38,270 nt of DNA from an uncultured Anaerolineales bacterium (GTDB lineage: Bacteria > Chloroflexota > Anaerolineae > Anaerolineales > Villigracilaceae): contig CAIQQN010000271.1 in assembly GCA_903873975.1 (NCBI GenBank), positions 1-38,270 on the forward strand, read 5' to 3'. Positions 8,573-19,500 of the stretch are shown here, in pieces. Below the pieces are notes generated by a model. The model searched no databases. It was not told where the DNA came from and saw only the letters and a list, made by a program, of their open reading frames with translations. Every line of letters starts with the position of its first letter. Within the stretch, counting starts at the first letter, position 1. Position numbers and translations under genes: made by a program.

Positions 8573-11500
8573 ATGACTAGAGAGAATGCAGATCCAAAAC
8601 GACATCTTCTAGCGCTGATGACACTTGTCATCAGCTTGGTCTGGTTGGTGGGCTGTGGCAGCCCGGTCGCTGTAACCAGTCCTAAACCATTGGCAGCCTC
8701 CCCGGCCCAGCCTGTCCCTGCCACCTCTCTTCCCTCGCCACTCCCTTCCTCTTTACCGCCGCTGAATATCCGCTTCGGGCGGATCGGGGTATCCAGTGGG
8801 CTTTCGCAGAGTGTCGTAAATTGCATCCTGCAGGATAATCAGGGTTTCATCTGGGTCGGTACCCAGGATGGTCTGAACCGTTACGATGGTTACACGTTCA
8901 AGATTTTCCGGCCCGCCTCCGATGATTCCCAGGGCATCCACGACCGCTGGATCAATACCCTCTTTCAGGATAAACAGGGGTACATCTGGATCGGGACGCG
9001 CCTGGGTGGACTCAACCGGTACGACCCGGCCACCGGGTTGTTCACACACTTCGTGAACGATCCGGTCAACCCGTCCAGTCTTGTCAGTGATCGGGTCCAG
9101 GTTGTTTTTGAAGATAACCAGGGACGATTGTGGGTCGGGACAGCCGAAGGTCTCGATCGCTACTTCCCCTCCAGGAATGGCTTCGAGCATTACAGTTTCA
9201 ACTCCCTGCCCGCCTCGGAACCCAGCAGAGATAACATCTCCGCCATCTTCCAGGATGGAATTGGCCGCTTGTGGATCGGCACCGCATACGCTGGCCTGAA
9301 CCGGTTCGACGAGGAAACCAACACCTTTATCAATTATGCCTTTGAAGACACAAATCCTTTCTCGTTGAGCAGTAACAACATCCGTTCCATTCAGGAAGCT
9401 TCAACCGGTGCCCTGTGGGTGGCCACGGATAAAGGCCTCAACCTTTTTGACCCGCTGACTGGCTTGGCCACCCGTTTCCTTCATTCCCCGGGTGATCCTG
9501 GTAGCCTGGCGAGCAACTCTGTGCGGGTTGTTTACGTGGATGGCAATGGGAATGTGTGGATCGGCACGAGCGACGGTCTAGATTGGGTTGATCGCTCCTC
9601 GGGAAGATTTGTTCACTATCGAAACGACCCCGGGACGGACACCAGTTTGAGTAGCAATAACATTTCGGCCATCCGCGAAAGCAGTGACAGCGTGCTGTGG
9701 GTTGGAACATCCGGCGGGGGGCTGAACAAATACTACCGCGGGCAGGATCGTTTTACGTACTATCACTCCAGTGTGGATGATCCAAAGAACCTTGGCGGAA
9801 ATAACATCCGGAACATCAGCATCGACAAAGAGGGCAATGTCTGGATCGGCACACTCGACGGTGGTCTGGACCGTCTCAATCCCAGCACCGGTTTGGTGAA
9901 ACGCTTCCTGAACGACCCCAACGACCCCGGCAGCCTGGGCAGCAACGAAGTCTGGTCTGTATATGCCGACCGCAACGGAACGCTCTGGGTCGGAACTTCC
10001 AACGGGTTGGACATGCTCGCCTCGGATTCCACCAGTTTTGTCCATTACCAGCATAACCCGGCCGACCAGGCCAGCCTGACCGGATCCCCGGTTTATGCCA
10101 TTATTGAAGACAACGCCTCGGATCTCTGGTTCGGTACGGAATTTGGCCTGGAACGGTTCGATCGTAAAAACAAAACCTTTGTTCACTACCAGAACGCCCT
10201 TGGGAATCCGTACAGCCTCAGTGGGAATGAAATCGAGACACTCTACATTGACAGCTCTGGGACTCTGTGGGTCGGGACATTTAACGATGGCCTCGACCGT
10301 TACGACTCATCCACCGGTCAATTCTATCGATACCAGCGCGACCCCGCCGATACTGGCAGTATCAGCAATAATTCCATCCTCAGCATCTACCAGGACAATC
10401 ATGGCACTCTCTGGGTCGGGACGGACGGTGGAGGCTTGAACCGGCTGGACTCTGCGACCAATTCCTTTACCCATTTCGGCGAGGAAGACGGTTTACCGAA
10501 CAGCGTCATTTACGGCATCCTGGAAGACAATAACGGTTATCTCTGGCTCAGCACGAATTACGGCATCTCGCGCTTCGACCTGGCCACCGGCAAGAGCGTC
10601 CGAAATTACACCGTTGATGACGGACTGCAAGGGAATGAGTTCAACCCGAATGCATATGCCATGGACGGGGAGGGACACCTGTATTTTGGCGGCGTGAACG
10701 GGCTGACAATCTTCGATCCCGATCTGATCAGTGACAGCCCCTTCGTCCCGCCGGTTGTGCTGTTGTCGATCACGCAGGATGGTCAGCCCCTGAACGGGGA
10801 CACGGTTCCGGAGCTGCTCAAAGAGATTACGCTCCGCTGGCCGCAGAGGAGTTTTGAGTTCGAGTATTCCGCATTGAGTTATGCCCAGCCAGGGAAGAAC
10901 CAGTACGCCTACATGCTGGAAAACTTCGACCCGGGCTGGAACCAGGTCGGGGGACAGCGGGATGGACGCTACACCAACTTGCCCGGAGGCAGCTACGTAT
11001 TGCGGATCAAGGCCTCGAACCAGGACGGCATCTGGAACGAGACCGGCATCTCGCTCCGGGTTACGGTGGTGCCCCCCTTCTGGCAGACCCTCTGGTTCCG
11101 CATCACCTTCGTGGGCGGTCTCCTCGCCCTGGCCCTTACTGCTTACTGGGTGCGCTTCAAGAGCATCCAATCCTATAACCGCGAACTGGAACGCCGGGTC
11201 CGCGACCGGACAAAGGAGATTGAAAAACTCTTCGAGAAGACCAAGGAATTGGCTGTGATTGAGGAACGCAACCGACTGGCGCGCGAATTGCACGACAGTG
11301 CCAAGCAAAAGGCATTCGCCGCCCTGGCCCAGCTGGGAACCGCCAACGGCATCTTGAAGAAGGATCCCAAGGCTGCCAAGACCCATCTCGATGAAGCAGA
11401 GAATCTGGTCTACGAGGTGATTGAGGAACTCACCTTCCTCATCCAGGAAATGTACCCAGTTGGATTAAAAGAAAAAGGACTGGCTGCCACCCTGCGTGAA

Positions 11501-11872
11501 TATGTATTCGAGTGGGAAGGTCGAACTGATATTCAGGCGGATGTACACATCGACGACGAACAGCGTCACAGCCTTGATATTGAGCAGGCCGTTTTCCGCG
11601 TGGTCCAGGAGGCACTGTCCAACGTATCCCGCCACAGCCGCGCCACCCATATCGATGTTGTGTTATCCTACCAACAGGATAAGATGGTTGTGATTATCGC
11701 TGACAACGGCTGCGGTTTTGATCTGGAGGCAAAGCCAACCGGAGTGGGATTGCAATCCATCCGGGAACGCGTCGAATCCCTTGGAGGTACAGTCGAGATC
11801 GACAGCCTGGCCGATTGCGGGACTCGCTTGACAGTCAATTTACCTATTCAACGTATGGAGACGGGTCTATAG
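8573..11872 (+). CDS. Lipoprotein-anchored two-component sensor: 14-repeat propeller + Y_Y_Y domain + TM + HisKA_3/HATPase histidine kinase
   Basis: Lipobox LVGC; about 13 LWVGT/VWIGT-GLxRxD repeats plus HLYFGGVNGLTIFD; Y_Y_Y-type YAYMLENFDPGWNQVGGQRDGRYTNLPGGSYVLRIKASN; ERNRLARELHDSAKQKAF phosphoacceptor; GVGLQSIRERVESLGG. Confidence 0.95.
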   Translation: MTRENADPKRHLLALMTLVISLVWLVGCGSPVAVTSPKPLAASPAQPVPATSLPSPLPSSLPPLNIRFGRIGVSSGLSQSVVNCILQDNQGFIWVGTQDGLNRYDGYTFKIFRPASDDSQGIHDRWINTLFQDKQGYIWIGTRLGGLNRYDPATGLFTHFVNDPVNPSSLVSDRVQVVFEDNQGRLWVGTAEGLDRYFPSRNGFEHYSFNSLPASEPSRDNISAIFQDGIGRLWIGTAYAGLNRFDEETNTFINYAFEDTNPFSLSSNNIRSIQEASTGALWVATDKGLNLFDPLTGLATRFLHSPGDPGSLASNSVRVVYVDGNGNVWIGTSDGLDWVDRSSGRFVHYRNDPGTDTSLSSNNISAIRESSDSVLWVGTSGGGLNKYYRGQDRFTYYHSSVDDPKNLGGNNIRNISIDKEGNVWIGTLDGGLDRLNPSTGLVKRFLNDPNDPGSLGSNEVWSVYADRNGTLWVGTSNGLDMLASDSTSFVHYQHNPADQASLTGSPVYAIIEDNASDLWFGTEFGLERFDRKNKTFVHYQNALGNPYSLSGNEIETLYIDSSGTLWVGTFNDGLDRYDSSTGQFYRYQRDPADTGSISNNSILSIYQDNHGTLWVGTDGGGLNRLDSATNSFTHFGEEDGLPNSVIYGILEDNNGYLWLSTNYGISRFDLATGKSVRNYTVDDGLQGNEFNPNAYAMDGEGHLYFGGVNGLTIFDPDLISDSPFVPPVVLLSITQDGQPLNGDTVPELLKEITLRWPQRSFEFEYSALSYAQPGKNQYAYMLENFDPGWNQVGGQRDGRYTNLPGGSYVLRIKASNQDGIWNETGISLRVTVVPPFWQTLWFRITFVGGLLALALTAYWVRFKSIQSYNRELERRVRDRTKEIEKLFEKTKELAVIEERNRLARELHDSAKQKAFAALAQLGTANGILKKDPKAAKTHLDEAENLVYEVIEELTFLIQEMYPVGLKEKGLAATLREYVFEWEGRTDIQADVHIDDEQRHSLDIEQAVFRVVQEALSNVSRHSRATHIDVVLSYQQDKMVVIIADNGCGFDLEAKPTGVGLQSIRERVESLGGTVEIDSLADCGTRLTVNLPIQRMETGL

Positions 11873-11884
11873 AAGGAGCAAGTT

Positions 11885-12541
11885 ATGACTGAGCCAATTA
11901 CCATTATCCTTGTGGATGACCACGAGGTCGTGCGGAAAGGGGTGCGCGCCTACCTGGACACTCTCCCGGATTTCCAAGTGGTCGGTGAGGCTTCGTCGGG
12001 TGAGGAAGCCATCGACCTGGTCACGGAGCTGATCCCGGATCTGGTTTTGATGGACCTCATCATGCCCGGCCTGGATGGTGTTGAAACCATCCGACGCATC
12101 AAGAAGATCAGCCCGCGCACCCAGGTGGTCGTTTTGACCTCCTACCATGAAGATGCACATATTTTCCCAGCTTTGAAAGCAGGCGCGATCTCTTATATTC
12201 TCAAAGACATGAAAATGGATAAACTCGTCGACGCCCTGCACCGCGCCGTCCAGGGTGAAGTGACCCTGCACCCGCGCGTTGCCGTACGGGTCCTGCAGAA
12301 CCTGCGCGACGAGAACCCGGAAGCTGAACCGCTCTTCACTGAATTGACCGAGCGCGAACTGGAAGTGCTCAAACTGATTGCAAGCGGCCTGACCAACAGC
12401 CAGATCGCCGAAAAGCTGGTCATCAGCGAGAACACCGTCAAGGGGCATGTCAGCAACATCCTGAGCAAACTCCACGTCGCCGACCGGACCCAGGTAGCTG
12501 TCTACGCCTGGCAGCGGGGCATCGTCCATCGCGATCAGTAA
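11885..12541 (+). CDS. NarL/LuxR family DNA-binding response regulator
   Basis: REC domain (VDDHEVVRKGVRAYL, LVLMDLIMPGLDGVET) and LuxR HTH (LTERELEVLKLIASGLTNSQIAEKLVISENTVKGHVSNILSKL). Confidence 0.95.
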   Translation: MTEPITIILVDDHEVVRKGVRAYLDTLPDFQVVGEASSGEEAIDLVTELIPDLVLMDLIMPGLDGVETIRRIKKISPRTQVVVLTSYHEDAHIFPALKAGAISYILKDMKMDKLVDALHRAVQGEVTLHPRVAVRVLQNLRDENPEAEPLFTELTERELEVLKLIASGLTNSQIAEKLVISENTVKGHVSNILSKLHVADRTQVAVYAWQRGIVHRDQ

Positions 12542-12874
12542 GAACGACAACACTACACCATCAGGCACGCTGGTCTTGTGGGCGATAGCAACTGGCCGCA
12601 TCCACAGGAAAACCTGCACGCTTGCATGGTGTTCTATCTATGGATGAACACCCGAATGATGAATCAATGCCCGTGCGGTTTATAAAAAAAAAATCCGGTC
12701 AACTCCTTATGAAAACGGCCATGAATCAGTTACAATTGTCATCCAGATCCGATCATCGTGTCCTGAAACTCGCGTCCCAAGTATAAGGTCCTGGATGGAG
12801 TGAGGATATTCTCCTTGCCCACATGGCCAAAGCCCTGTTATATCGGTTGCGATGGAACATGCGATAGGTGAGTT

Positions 12875-13600
12875 ATGAAAGATGAAATGTATCAATTCAT
12901 CGTGGGGGTGCTCGATCTATTCCTGTGGGGCGGGGAACTGGTCGGGGAGGAAAACCTGCCCAGGCGCGGACCGGCAGTTTTCATTGCCAACCACCTAGAT
13001 GCCACCGGCCCGTTTGCGGCAGCTTGTTCGATTCCGCTGCGTCTACATCCCTGGGTGATCGCGGACATGATGGATAAAGACCTGGCCCCTATCTGGTTGC
13101 AAGCTGATTTCACTGAAAGGCAGTTGCATCTCAAACCTCCGGTCAGCCGGTGGTTGTCCCGGGCACTCTGCCGCATAAGTGTCCCGCTCTTTTACTCACT
13201 TGGTTGTATACCGGTCTACGCCAGCGATTATGAGCGAATGCGGGAGACCATGGAGATGAGTATGAGCGTCCTGCGGGAAGGAAAGTTCTTACTGGTTTTC
13301 CCGGAGGATTACCGCCTGTCGAGAGACCCGATGACGAAGATGCAGCCCTTCCAGCATAGTTTTGCCCGGCTGGGGGAGATGTATTTCGCGGAGACCGGAG
13401 AACGCCTGAGGTTCTACCCGGTGGCGGTCCACGCGACCGGACACCTGGTGGTAGGAAAGCCGGTCGTTTTCAATCCTCTCAACGCCGTGGGACCGGAACG
13501 GCGACGGTTGAAGGAATTGATGGAAGACACCATCATTGCGATGTATATGCAACTGGAAGGTGGGAACCCCTCCGGTGCGCTCACGGTGGAAAGAAAGTAG
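12875..13600 (+). CDS. PlsC-like (lyso)phospholipid acyltransferase fold protein, copy 1
   Basis: GEENLPRRGPAVFIANHLDATGPFAAACSIPLRLHP...FLLVFPED; 1-acylglycerol-3-phosphate acyltransferase-like. Confidence 0.7.
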   Translation: MKDEMYQFIVGVLDLFLWGGELVGEENLPRRGPAVFIANHLDATGPFAAACSIPLRLHPWVIADMMDKDLAPIWLQADFTERQLHLKPPVSRWLSRALCRISVPLFYSLGCIPVYASDYERMRETMEMSMSVLREGKFLLVFPEDYRLSRDPMTKMQPFQHSFARLGEMYFAETGERLRFYPVAVHATGHLVVGKPVVFNPLNAVGPERRRLKELMEDTIIAMYMQLEGGNPSGALTVERK

Positions 13601-13700
13601 AATTCTATTAGTTAAACTGGTGCGCATGATTTCGGTTTCTGCCAGGAGCGAGGCCATTATCCTGGCACTCCCGCTGTCACCTTGAAATAATGGCGAGAAT

Positions 13701-14495
13701 TTATTTTTATTGGAGTTAATCATGGGCGATAGAGTTTATCATTTTGTGGTTGGTGGGTTGAAACTATTCAAGAGGCAGTATGATCTGATTGGGAAGGAGA
13801 ACCTGCCACAAACTGGGCCGGCGGTTTTTATCGCCAATCACCTGGATTCCAGCGGACCAGTTGCCTGCTGCTGCTCCATCCCATTGCGGATGCATCTCTG
13901 GGGGATGGCGGATCTGCTGGACCCGGGGAAGGCTTCAGCGGTCATGAATAGTTATTTTACCGAAAAGGAATTGCACCTCAAGCCACCTTTGAGTACCTGG
14001 TTTTCGTACCTGCTGACCCGTATCACCGTTCCTTTGTTAAGGTCGCTCGATTGCATCCCAGCCTTCAGGGGAGAGGCGGGGAGGCAGGAGACACTACGCT
14101 TGAGTATAAAGGTATTGCGACAGAACAAGTTTTTACTCATTTTTCCCTATAACCCGTCTATGCAAAGAGATGAGGCAAACGGGATAGAACCGTTCCGACC
14201 CACGTTTACCCGGTTGGGGGAGATGTATTACGCGGAGACCGGAGAATGCCTGAGGTTCTACCCGGTTGCGATCCATACTCATGGATATCTGATGGTAGGA
14301 AAGCCAGCCATCTTTAATCCACTCAATCCGGTTGGGCTGGAACAGCAGCGATTGAAGGATTTGACGGAAAATACCGTCAGAGCGATGTACATGCAACAGG
14401 AAATGAATAAGCAACTGGAAGGCGGAAACCTCTCCGGTTCGCGAACGGTCAAAAGAATGAAGAATTCAATCAGGAGTCTCGATGACACTCGCTAA
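13701..14495 (+). CDS. PlsC-like (lyso)phospholipid acyltransferase fold protein, copy 2 (tandem paralog); start may be 13722
   Basis: GKENLPQTGPAVFIANHLDSSGPVACCCSIPLRMHLWGMADLLD colinear with copy 1; MGDRVYHFVVGGLKLF start at 13722 also plausible. The ORF track gives 13710 as the start. Confidence 0.65.
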   Translation, partial: LFLLELIMGDRVYHFVVGGLKLFKRQYDLIGKENLPQTGPAVFIANHLDSSGPVACCCSIPLRMHLWGMADLLDPGKASAVMNSYFTEKELHLKPPLSTWFSYLLTRITVPLLRSLDCIPAFRGEAGRQETLRLSIKVLRQNKFLLIFPYNPSMQRDEANGIEPFRPTFTRLGEMYYAETGECLRFYPVAIHTHGYLMVGKPAIFNPLNPVGLEQQRLKDLTENTVRAMYMQQEMNKQLEGGNLSGSRTVKRMKNSIRSLDDTR

Positions 14496-16509
14496 ACGCC
14501 TTATCTCTGCCGAAGATCTCTACCGGATCGAACTGCTCTCGGAGCCACGTCTCTCGCCGGATGGACAGCACATCATCTACCGCCTCCAGCGCGTGGACCG
14601 CAAGACTGAGAAGAAATATGGCAACCTGTGGGTGGTCTCCACCGAGGCAGGCAGGCCGAGCCAGTTTACACAAGGCGACCAGTCCGATTCATCGCCGCGC
14701 TGGTCACCGGATGGCAGGACGATTGCCTTCCTGTCCAACCGCCTCGATAAGGACAAGCCCGCCCAAGTCTTTCTCATCCCCTTCGACGGCGGCGAGGCTC
14801 GCAAGCTGACCGATATCCCCGGGGAAATCAGCTCCCTGGGCTGGTCACCGGATGGGCGCAAACTGCTCTGCACCGTCCATAAAACAGACGCCGAGGTGCT
14901 GGAACGCGAGAAGGACGAGCAGAAGAAAAAGCTGGGTGTGGTGGAGCGGGTCTACGACCGCATTTTCTATAAGCTGGACGGCTACGGTTACCTGCCCCAC
15001 GAGCGCACCCACCTCTGGCTCATTGACGCCCGCACCGGCAAGGCCAAACAACTCACCGATCACCCGGTCTGGGATGAATCGTTCCCGGCCTTCTCGCCCG
15101 ACGGGAGGTGGATCGCCTTCACTTCCAACCATTCCACCGACCCTGATCTAGAAGAAACCGACGACCTTTTCTTGATGCCGGTTGCGGGGGAGATTACTTC
15201 GCCAGGCTCGCTACGCCGGCTTAAAACTCCCGAAGGTTCAAAATGGATGCTGTCGTTCTCACCGGACGGCAGGTGGCTGGCTTATTATGGTGTGGAAGGC
15301 AAGAACTATGGCTACAGTTACAAGAACATCGGCCTTTGGGTGATCCCGGCCAGCGGCTCGAAACCAGCCCGCAACCTGACCGGCAAGTACGACCTCCACA
15401 CTGCACCGGATGTTATCAACGACTGCGGCTCGCCGGAGTGGATGTGTCCAACCTGGTCCAACGATGGGCAGACACTTTACTTCCAAGCCGCTCTGCACGG
15501 TTCAGCGGTGCTCAAGTCAATTACGGTGGATGGCGAAGACCTGCGCGATGTAGTCGGCGAAGGCGGCGTTGTCGGTGCATTCACATTCGACAAGACCCGG
15601 ACGAAGGTGGCTTATTTCTACGGACAAATGACGGACCCCGGCCAGGTGTACGTGCGCGAACTCGCAAACGGCGGTCTGACCCGGCACCTGACGCGCGTTA
15701 ACCGGGACCTGCTTGACAGACTGGAATTAAGCCGTGTGGAGGAAGTGTGGTTTAAAGGTCCCGCCGAGAACGACCTGCAAGGCTGGATCATATTCCCGCC
15801 CAAGTTCGACCCGAAGAAAAAATACCCGTCCATCATGGAAATCCATGGCGGGCCGATCACGCAGTACGGTAAGTTCTTCATGCATGAGTTCTTCTACCTT
15901 GCCTCCAAAGGTTACGTGGTCTACTTCTGCAACCCGCGTGGCGGACGTGGCTACGGCGAGGAACATGCCAGAGCCATCTGGGGCGCATGGGGTGAGGCCG
16001 ATTATGCTGACCTGATGGCCTGGGCTGATTTCATGGCGAAAAAACCCTACATTGACGCCAAACACATGGGCGTGACCGGTGGCTCGTACGGCGGTTATAT
16101 GACGATCTGGATGATTGGCCATACCGAGCGCTTCAAGGCGGCCGTGTCTCAGCGCTGCGTGAGCAACTTCATCAGCGAATGGGGCTCCAGCGATATAAAC
16201 TGGACCTTCGAACACGAGGTGGATGCCGAACCGCCCTTCCAGGATTTCAAGAAGTGGTGGGAGTTATCCCCCATCGCCCACATTGGCAGTGCTAAGACAC
16301 CGACGCTGGTCATCCACAACGAGGGCGATCTGCGCTGCCCCATCGAGCAGAGCGAACAGGTATTCGTGGCCCTCAAACGTCTGGGCGTGGAGACCGAGTT
16401 TGTGCGCTTCCCCGATGAATTTCACGGATTGTCGCGCACTGGTCGTACGGATCGACGCATTGCACGGTTGAACCATATCTTGCGCTGGTTTGAGAAGTAC
16501 CTTAAATAG
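14482..16509 (+). CDS. S9 family peptidase (acylaminoacyl-peptidase/prolyl oligopeptidase-like)
   Basis: WD40-like repeats (SPRWSPDGRTIAFLSNR) then hydrolase with GGSYGGYMT nucleophile, HNEGDLRCP, DEFHGLSR. Confidence 0.95.
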   Translation: MTLAKRLISAEDLYRIELLSEPRLSPDGQHIIYRLQRVDRKTEKKYGNLWVVSTEAGRPSQFTQGDQSDSSPRWSPDGRTIAFLSNRLDKDKPAQVFLIPFDGGEARKLTDIPGEISSLGWSPDGRKLLCTVHKTDAEVLEREKDEQKKKLGVVERVYDRIFYKLDGYGYLPHERTHLWLIDARTGKAKQLTDHPVWDESFPAFSPDGRWIAFTSNHSTDPDLEETDDLFLMPVAGEITSPGSLRRLKTPEGSKWMLSFSPDGRWLAYYGVEGKNYGYSYKNIGLWVIPASGSKPARNLTGKYDLHTAPDVINDCGSPEWMCPTWSNDGQTLYFQAALHGSAVLKSITVDGEDLRDVVGEGGVVGAFTFDKTRTKVAYFYGQMTDPGQVYVRELANGGLTRHLTRVNRDLLDRLELSRVEEVWFKGPAENDLQGWIIFPPKFDPKKKYPSIMEIHGGPITQYGKFFMHEFFYLASKGYVVYFCNPRGGRGYGEEHARAIWGAWGEADYADLMAWADFMAKKPYIDAKHMGVTGGSYGGYMTIWMIGHTERFKAAVSQRCVSNFISEWGSSDINWTFEHEVDAEPPFQDFKKWWELSPIAHIGSAKTPTLVIHNEGDLRCPIEQSEQVFVALKRLGVETEFVRFPDEFHGLSRTGRTDRRIARLNHILRWFEKYLK

Positions 16510-16529
16510 CTCCCTTGCTCTTCTGCACC

Positions 16530-19500
16530 TTACACCTCGCCAGCCAGCAGAGCCATAAAGGCATTCACAACCTTTGGGTCAAAATACTTTCCGGATTGCT
16601 CGCGGATATATTCCAGCGCGTCCTCACGTGTCCACGCCAGGCGGTAGGGGCGGTTGGAGGTCAGAGCGTCATACACATCCACGATGGCGAAAATGCGTGC
16701 CACCTTCGGGATGTCCTCGCCTTTCAGCCCGCGCGGGTAACCGCTGCCGTCCCATTTTTCATGATGGCACCAGGGGATGTGTAGCGCCGGGCGCAGATAG
16801 GTTATCGGGGATAGCAAATTATAGGCATATTGCGGGTGCTGCCGCATCACCTTCCACTCATGTTCATCCAGCGGACCAGCCTTGAGCAGGATGCTATCAG
16901 GAATGGCAATCTTGCCGATGTCGTGCAAAAGGGCACCACGCCGGGCATGTTCCATTTCAACTTCTTCCATGCCCATAGCCTGGATCAGGCGCAGGGTCAG
17001 ATCGGTGACGCGCAGGGTATGGCCCTCGGTTTCTTCATCACGCAACTCCAGGGCTTGGGACCAACCCTGAAGGGTGGCATCATAGGCCAGGGTTAGTTCA
17101 AGGTTGGAATGCTGCAGGTTCTCAAAGAGGTGTCCATTATCAATGGCAATCGCGGTCTGTCCGGCCAGCATTTCAAAGAAGGTGATCCATTCCTGGTCGA
17201 CCGCCATGGGAGTGCGCTGGAAAATTTCGAGCACACCTTGTAATTGTCCCTTGGCAACCAGGGGGATGGCATGGTAGGAAACAAAATTCTCTCCTTCCAG
17301 GTATTGGAGCGGCAGCGAGGCGAACCCGGAAACGGGATGTTCCATCACCTGTTCCACCGCACCGGCCTGGTGGAGGTCGGTAATGTTGATTGCGCGGCGC
17401 TGCAGCGCCAACTGACCGGCTAATCCTTCTCCCAGCCGCAGTTTCATCCCCTCGATGGCATGGACATGGAATCCGCGCCCGGCAGCGTATTCGAGCATCC
17501 TGGTAAGCGGGTTGAACAAAAGCACAGCCGCAGCATCCGCCTTTAATTCCGTGATGATGTGTTCCAGCACAATGCTCAGGGTGACGTGCGTATCCACGCT
17601 GGCGCTGATAGCAGCGTCGATCGCATGCAAGGCAGAGAGACGATGCACGCGCTGCTGGGTCTCTGTAAAAAGACGCACATTTTCAATGGCGACAGAAACC
17701 GAGGATGCAAAGGTAACCAGCAGGCGCAAGTCAGATTCAGTGAAAGCCGCTTTTCGTGAAGCATTATCGAGGGAAATGACGCCGATCACCTTCCCTTTGA
17801 CGATCAAGGGAGCGGAAATCCCACTCTGCACTGCATCGATCTCTTCAATCGCGCCATTTTCGGGGACCTCATAGGCGGCATGGGCGTCATCAATTTTAAT
17901 GGGTATTCGTTCGCGGGCAACGCGGGCAGCATATCCTTTTTGATCCGGGAGAAGGGATAAGCCAATAATACGTGGATCGGAACAACCAAACATGGCGTGC
18001 AGGCGGAGTACACCGTCTGGTTCTGCCAGGAGGATCGTGCCTTTTTCGGCTGAGGGGATTGCATTTCTTGCGCCCGCCAGTATATTCTCAAGAAGAGGCT
18101 GCAGGTCAATGGCACTCGTGAGTGAGATGCTCACCTGTGACAGGCTTTCAAGTTCGGCCAGGCGGTGGCGGAGTTCTTCGAACAGCCGGGCATTTTCGAA
18201 GGCAACGGCCGCTTCGGAGGCCAGGGTCTCCATGAAGATCTGGTCTTCAACAGTGTAAACATCCGCATCGTGGCTCTGGGCGGATATCACGCCGATGATT
18301 TTATCCCGCGCGAGCAGGGGTACCGAAAGGACCGCCCGGGTTGGTTCCGCTTCACCAACCATGATGGGTTTCGCCCCCTTGGTTTTCTGTACATCCTTTA
18401 CTCGCAGCGGCTTTTTACTTTTTATGACGCTCCCAGTAATGCCAGCCTCCACAGGCAGCCTCGTGTTGGGATGGCGGATGCCGCGGTCATACAAGTAGGG
18501 AGCCTCCACCTCCAGGCCATCTTCGGTCAGGAGAGAAACGGTAAAGGCTTCAGCCGGCATGACTTGCCGGGCCGCATGGTGGAGAGCGATGCAAAGTGCT
18601 TCGATTTCCTGGCCGGCGCGAACAATTTCCAGGCTGCCTTGATGCAGGGCGGCTTTGCGCGTCGAAGCGCTCACGGCTTCCTGGTAAAGGCGGGCATTCT
18701 CGAAGGCAACGGCTGCCTGTGCCGCCAGCGTCTGCAGCAGACGCTCATCTTCTTTGCTGAAACGGTTTGACTGCCGGCTTTCCACTACAATGGCGCCAAT
18801 GGCCCGCTCCCCGATCATCAAGGGGACATAGAGACCGGAGTGGATGTCCGGGAAGGCCGAAAAGTAACGCTTATCCGCCTGCACATCACCACTGCGGACC
18901 GTCCTGCCATGTTTGATGACCCAACCGCTCAACCCCTGGGAGGGAGAAGTGAACATCCTGTTCAAACGGTCAATTTCAACCTGGGTCTGGGCGGTATCCA
19001 AGCCAGGTTCACTGAGAGCCAGCAACTCCATGCGTCTGGTTTCGGGATGGTACAGGCGGATGGCGGCATGGTGCCAATCCAGGTTTTTCGACAGGGTTTC
19101 AATCATCTTCTGGGCTATTTTTCTTGGTTCCAATAAGACGCTGATGCTCAGACCATTCTCAAAGAGCACTTCCAGGTCAGTCACCCGGCGGCGGATCTCC
19201 TCTTCAGCCTGCTTGCGGCCAGTGATGTCCTCCAAAGTGCCTTCGTAATAGAGAATCTGCCCAAGATGATCGCGCATGGCCTGTACATTTTCAGAAATCC
19301 AGAGCGTGCCGCCATCTTGCTGATAGACCTCCGATTCGAAATTAACGATCTTTCCCTGTTCGCTCAACTGCGTCATGAACTCTGCACGCCGTTCCGGCTT
19401 TACATAAAATTTGCGGTTAAGGTCGATCACGCTGGCGATCAATTCTTCGGGCGAGGCATAGCCCAACATGCGCGCCAGGGCCGGATTGGCTATGGAGAAT

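Noticed and set aside
10493-11386. 297-aa - strand ORF inside the propeller kinase
   Set aside because: Antisense shadow of a clearly coding region with Y_Y_Y and HisKA_3 motifs.
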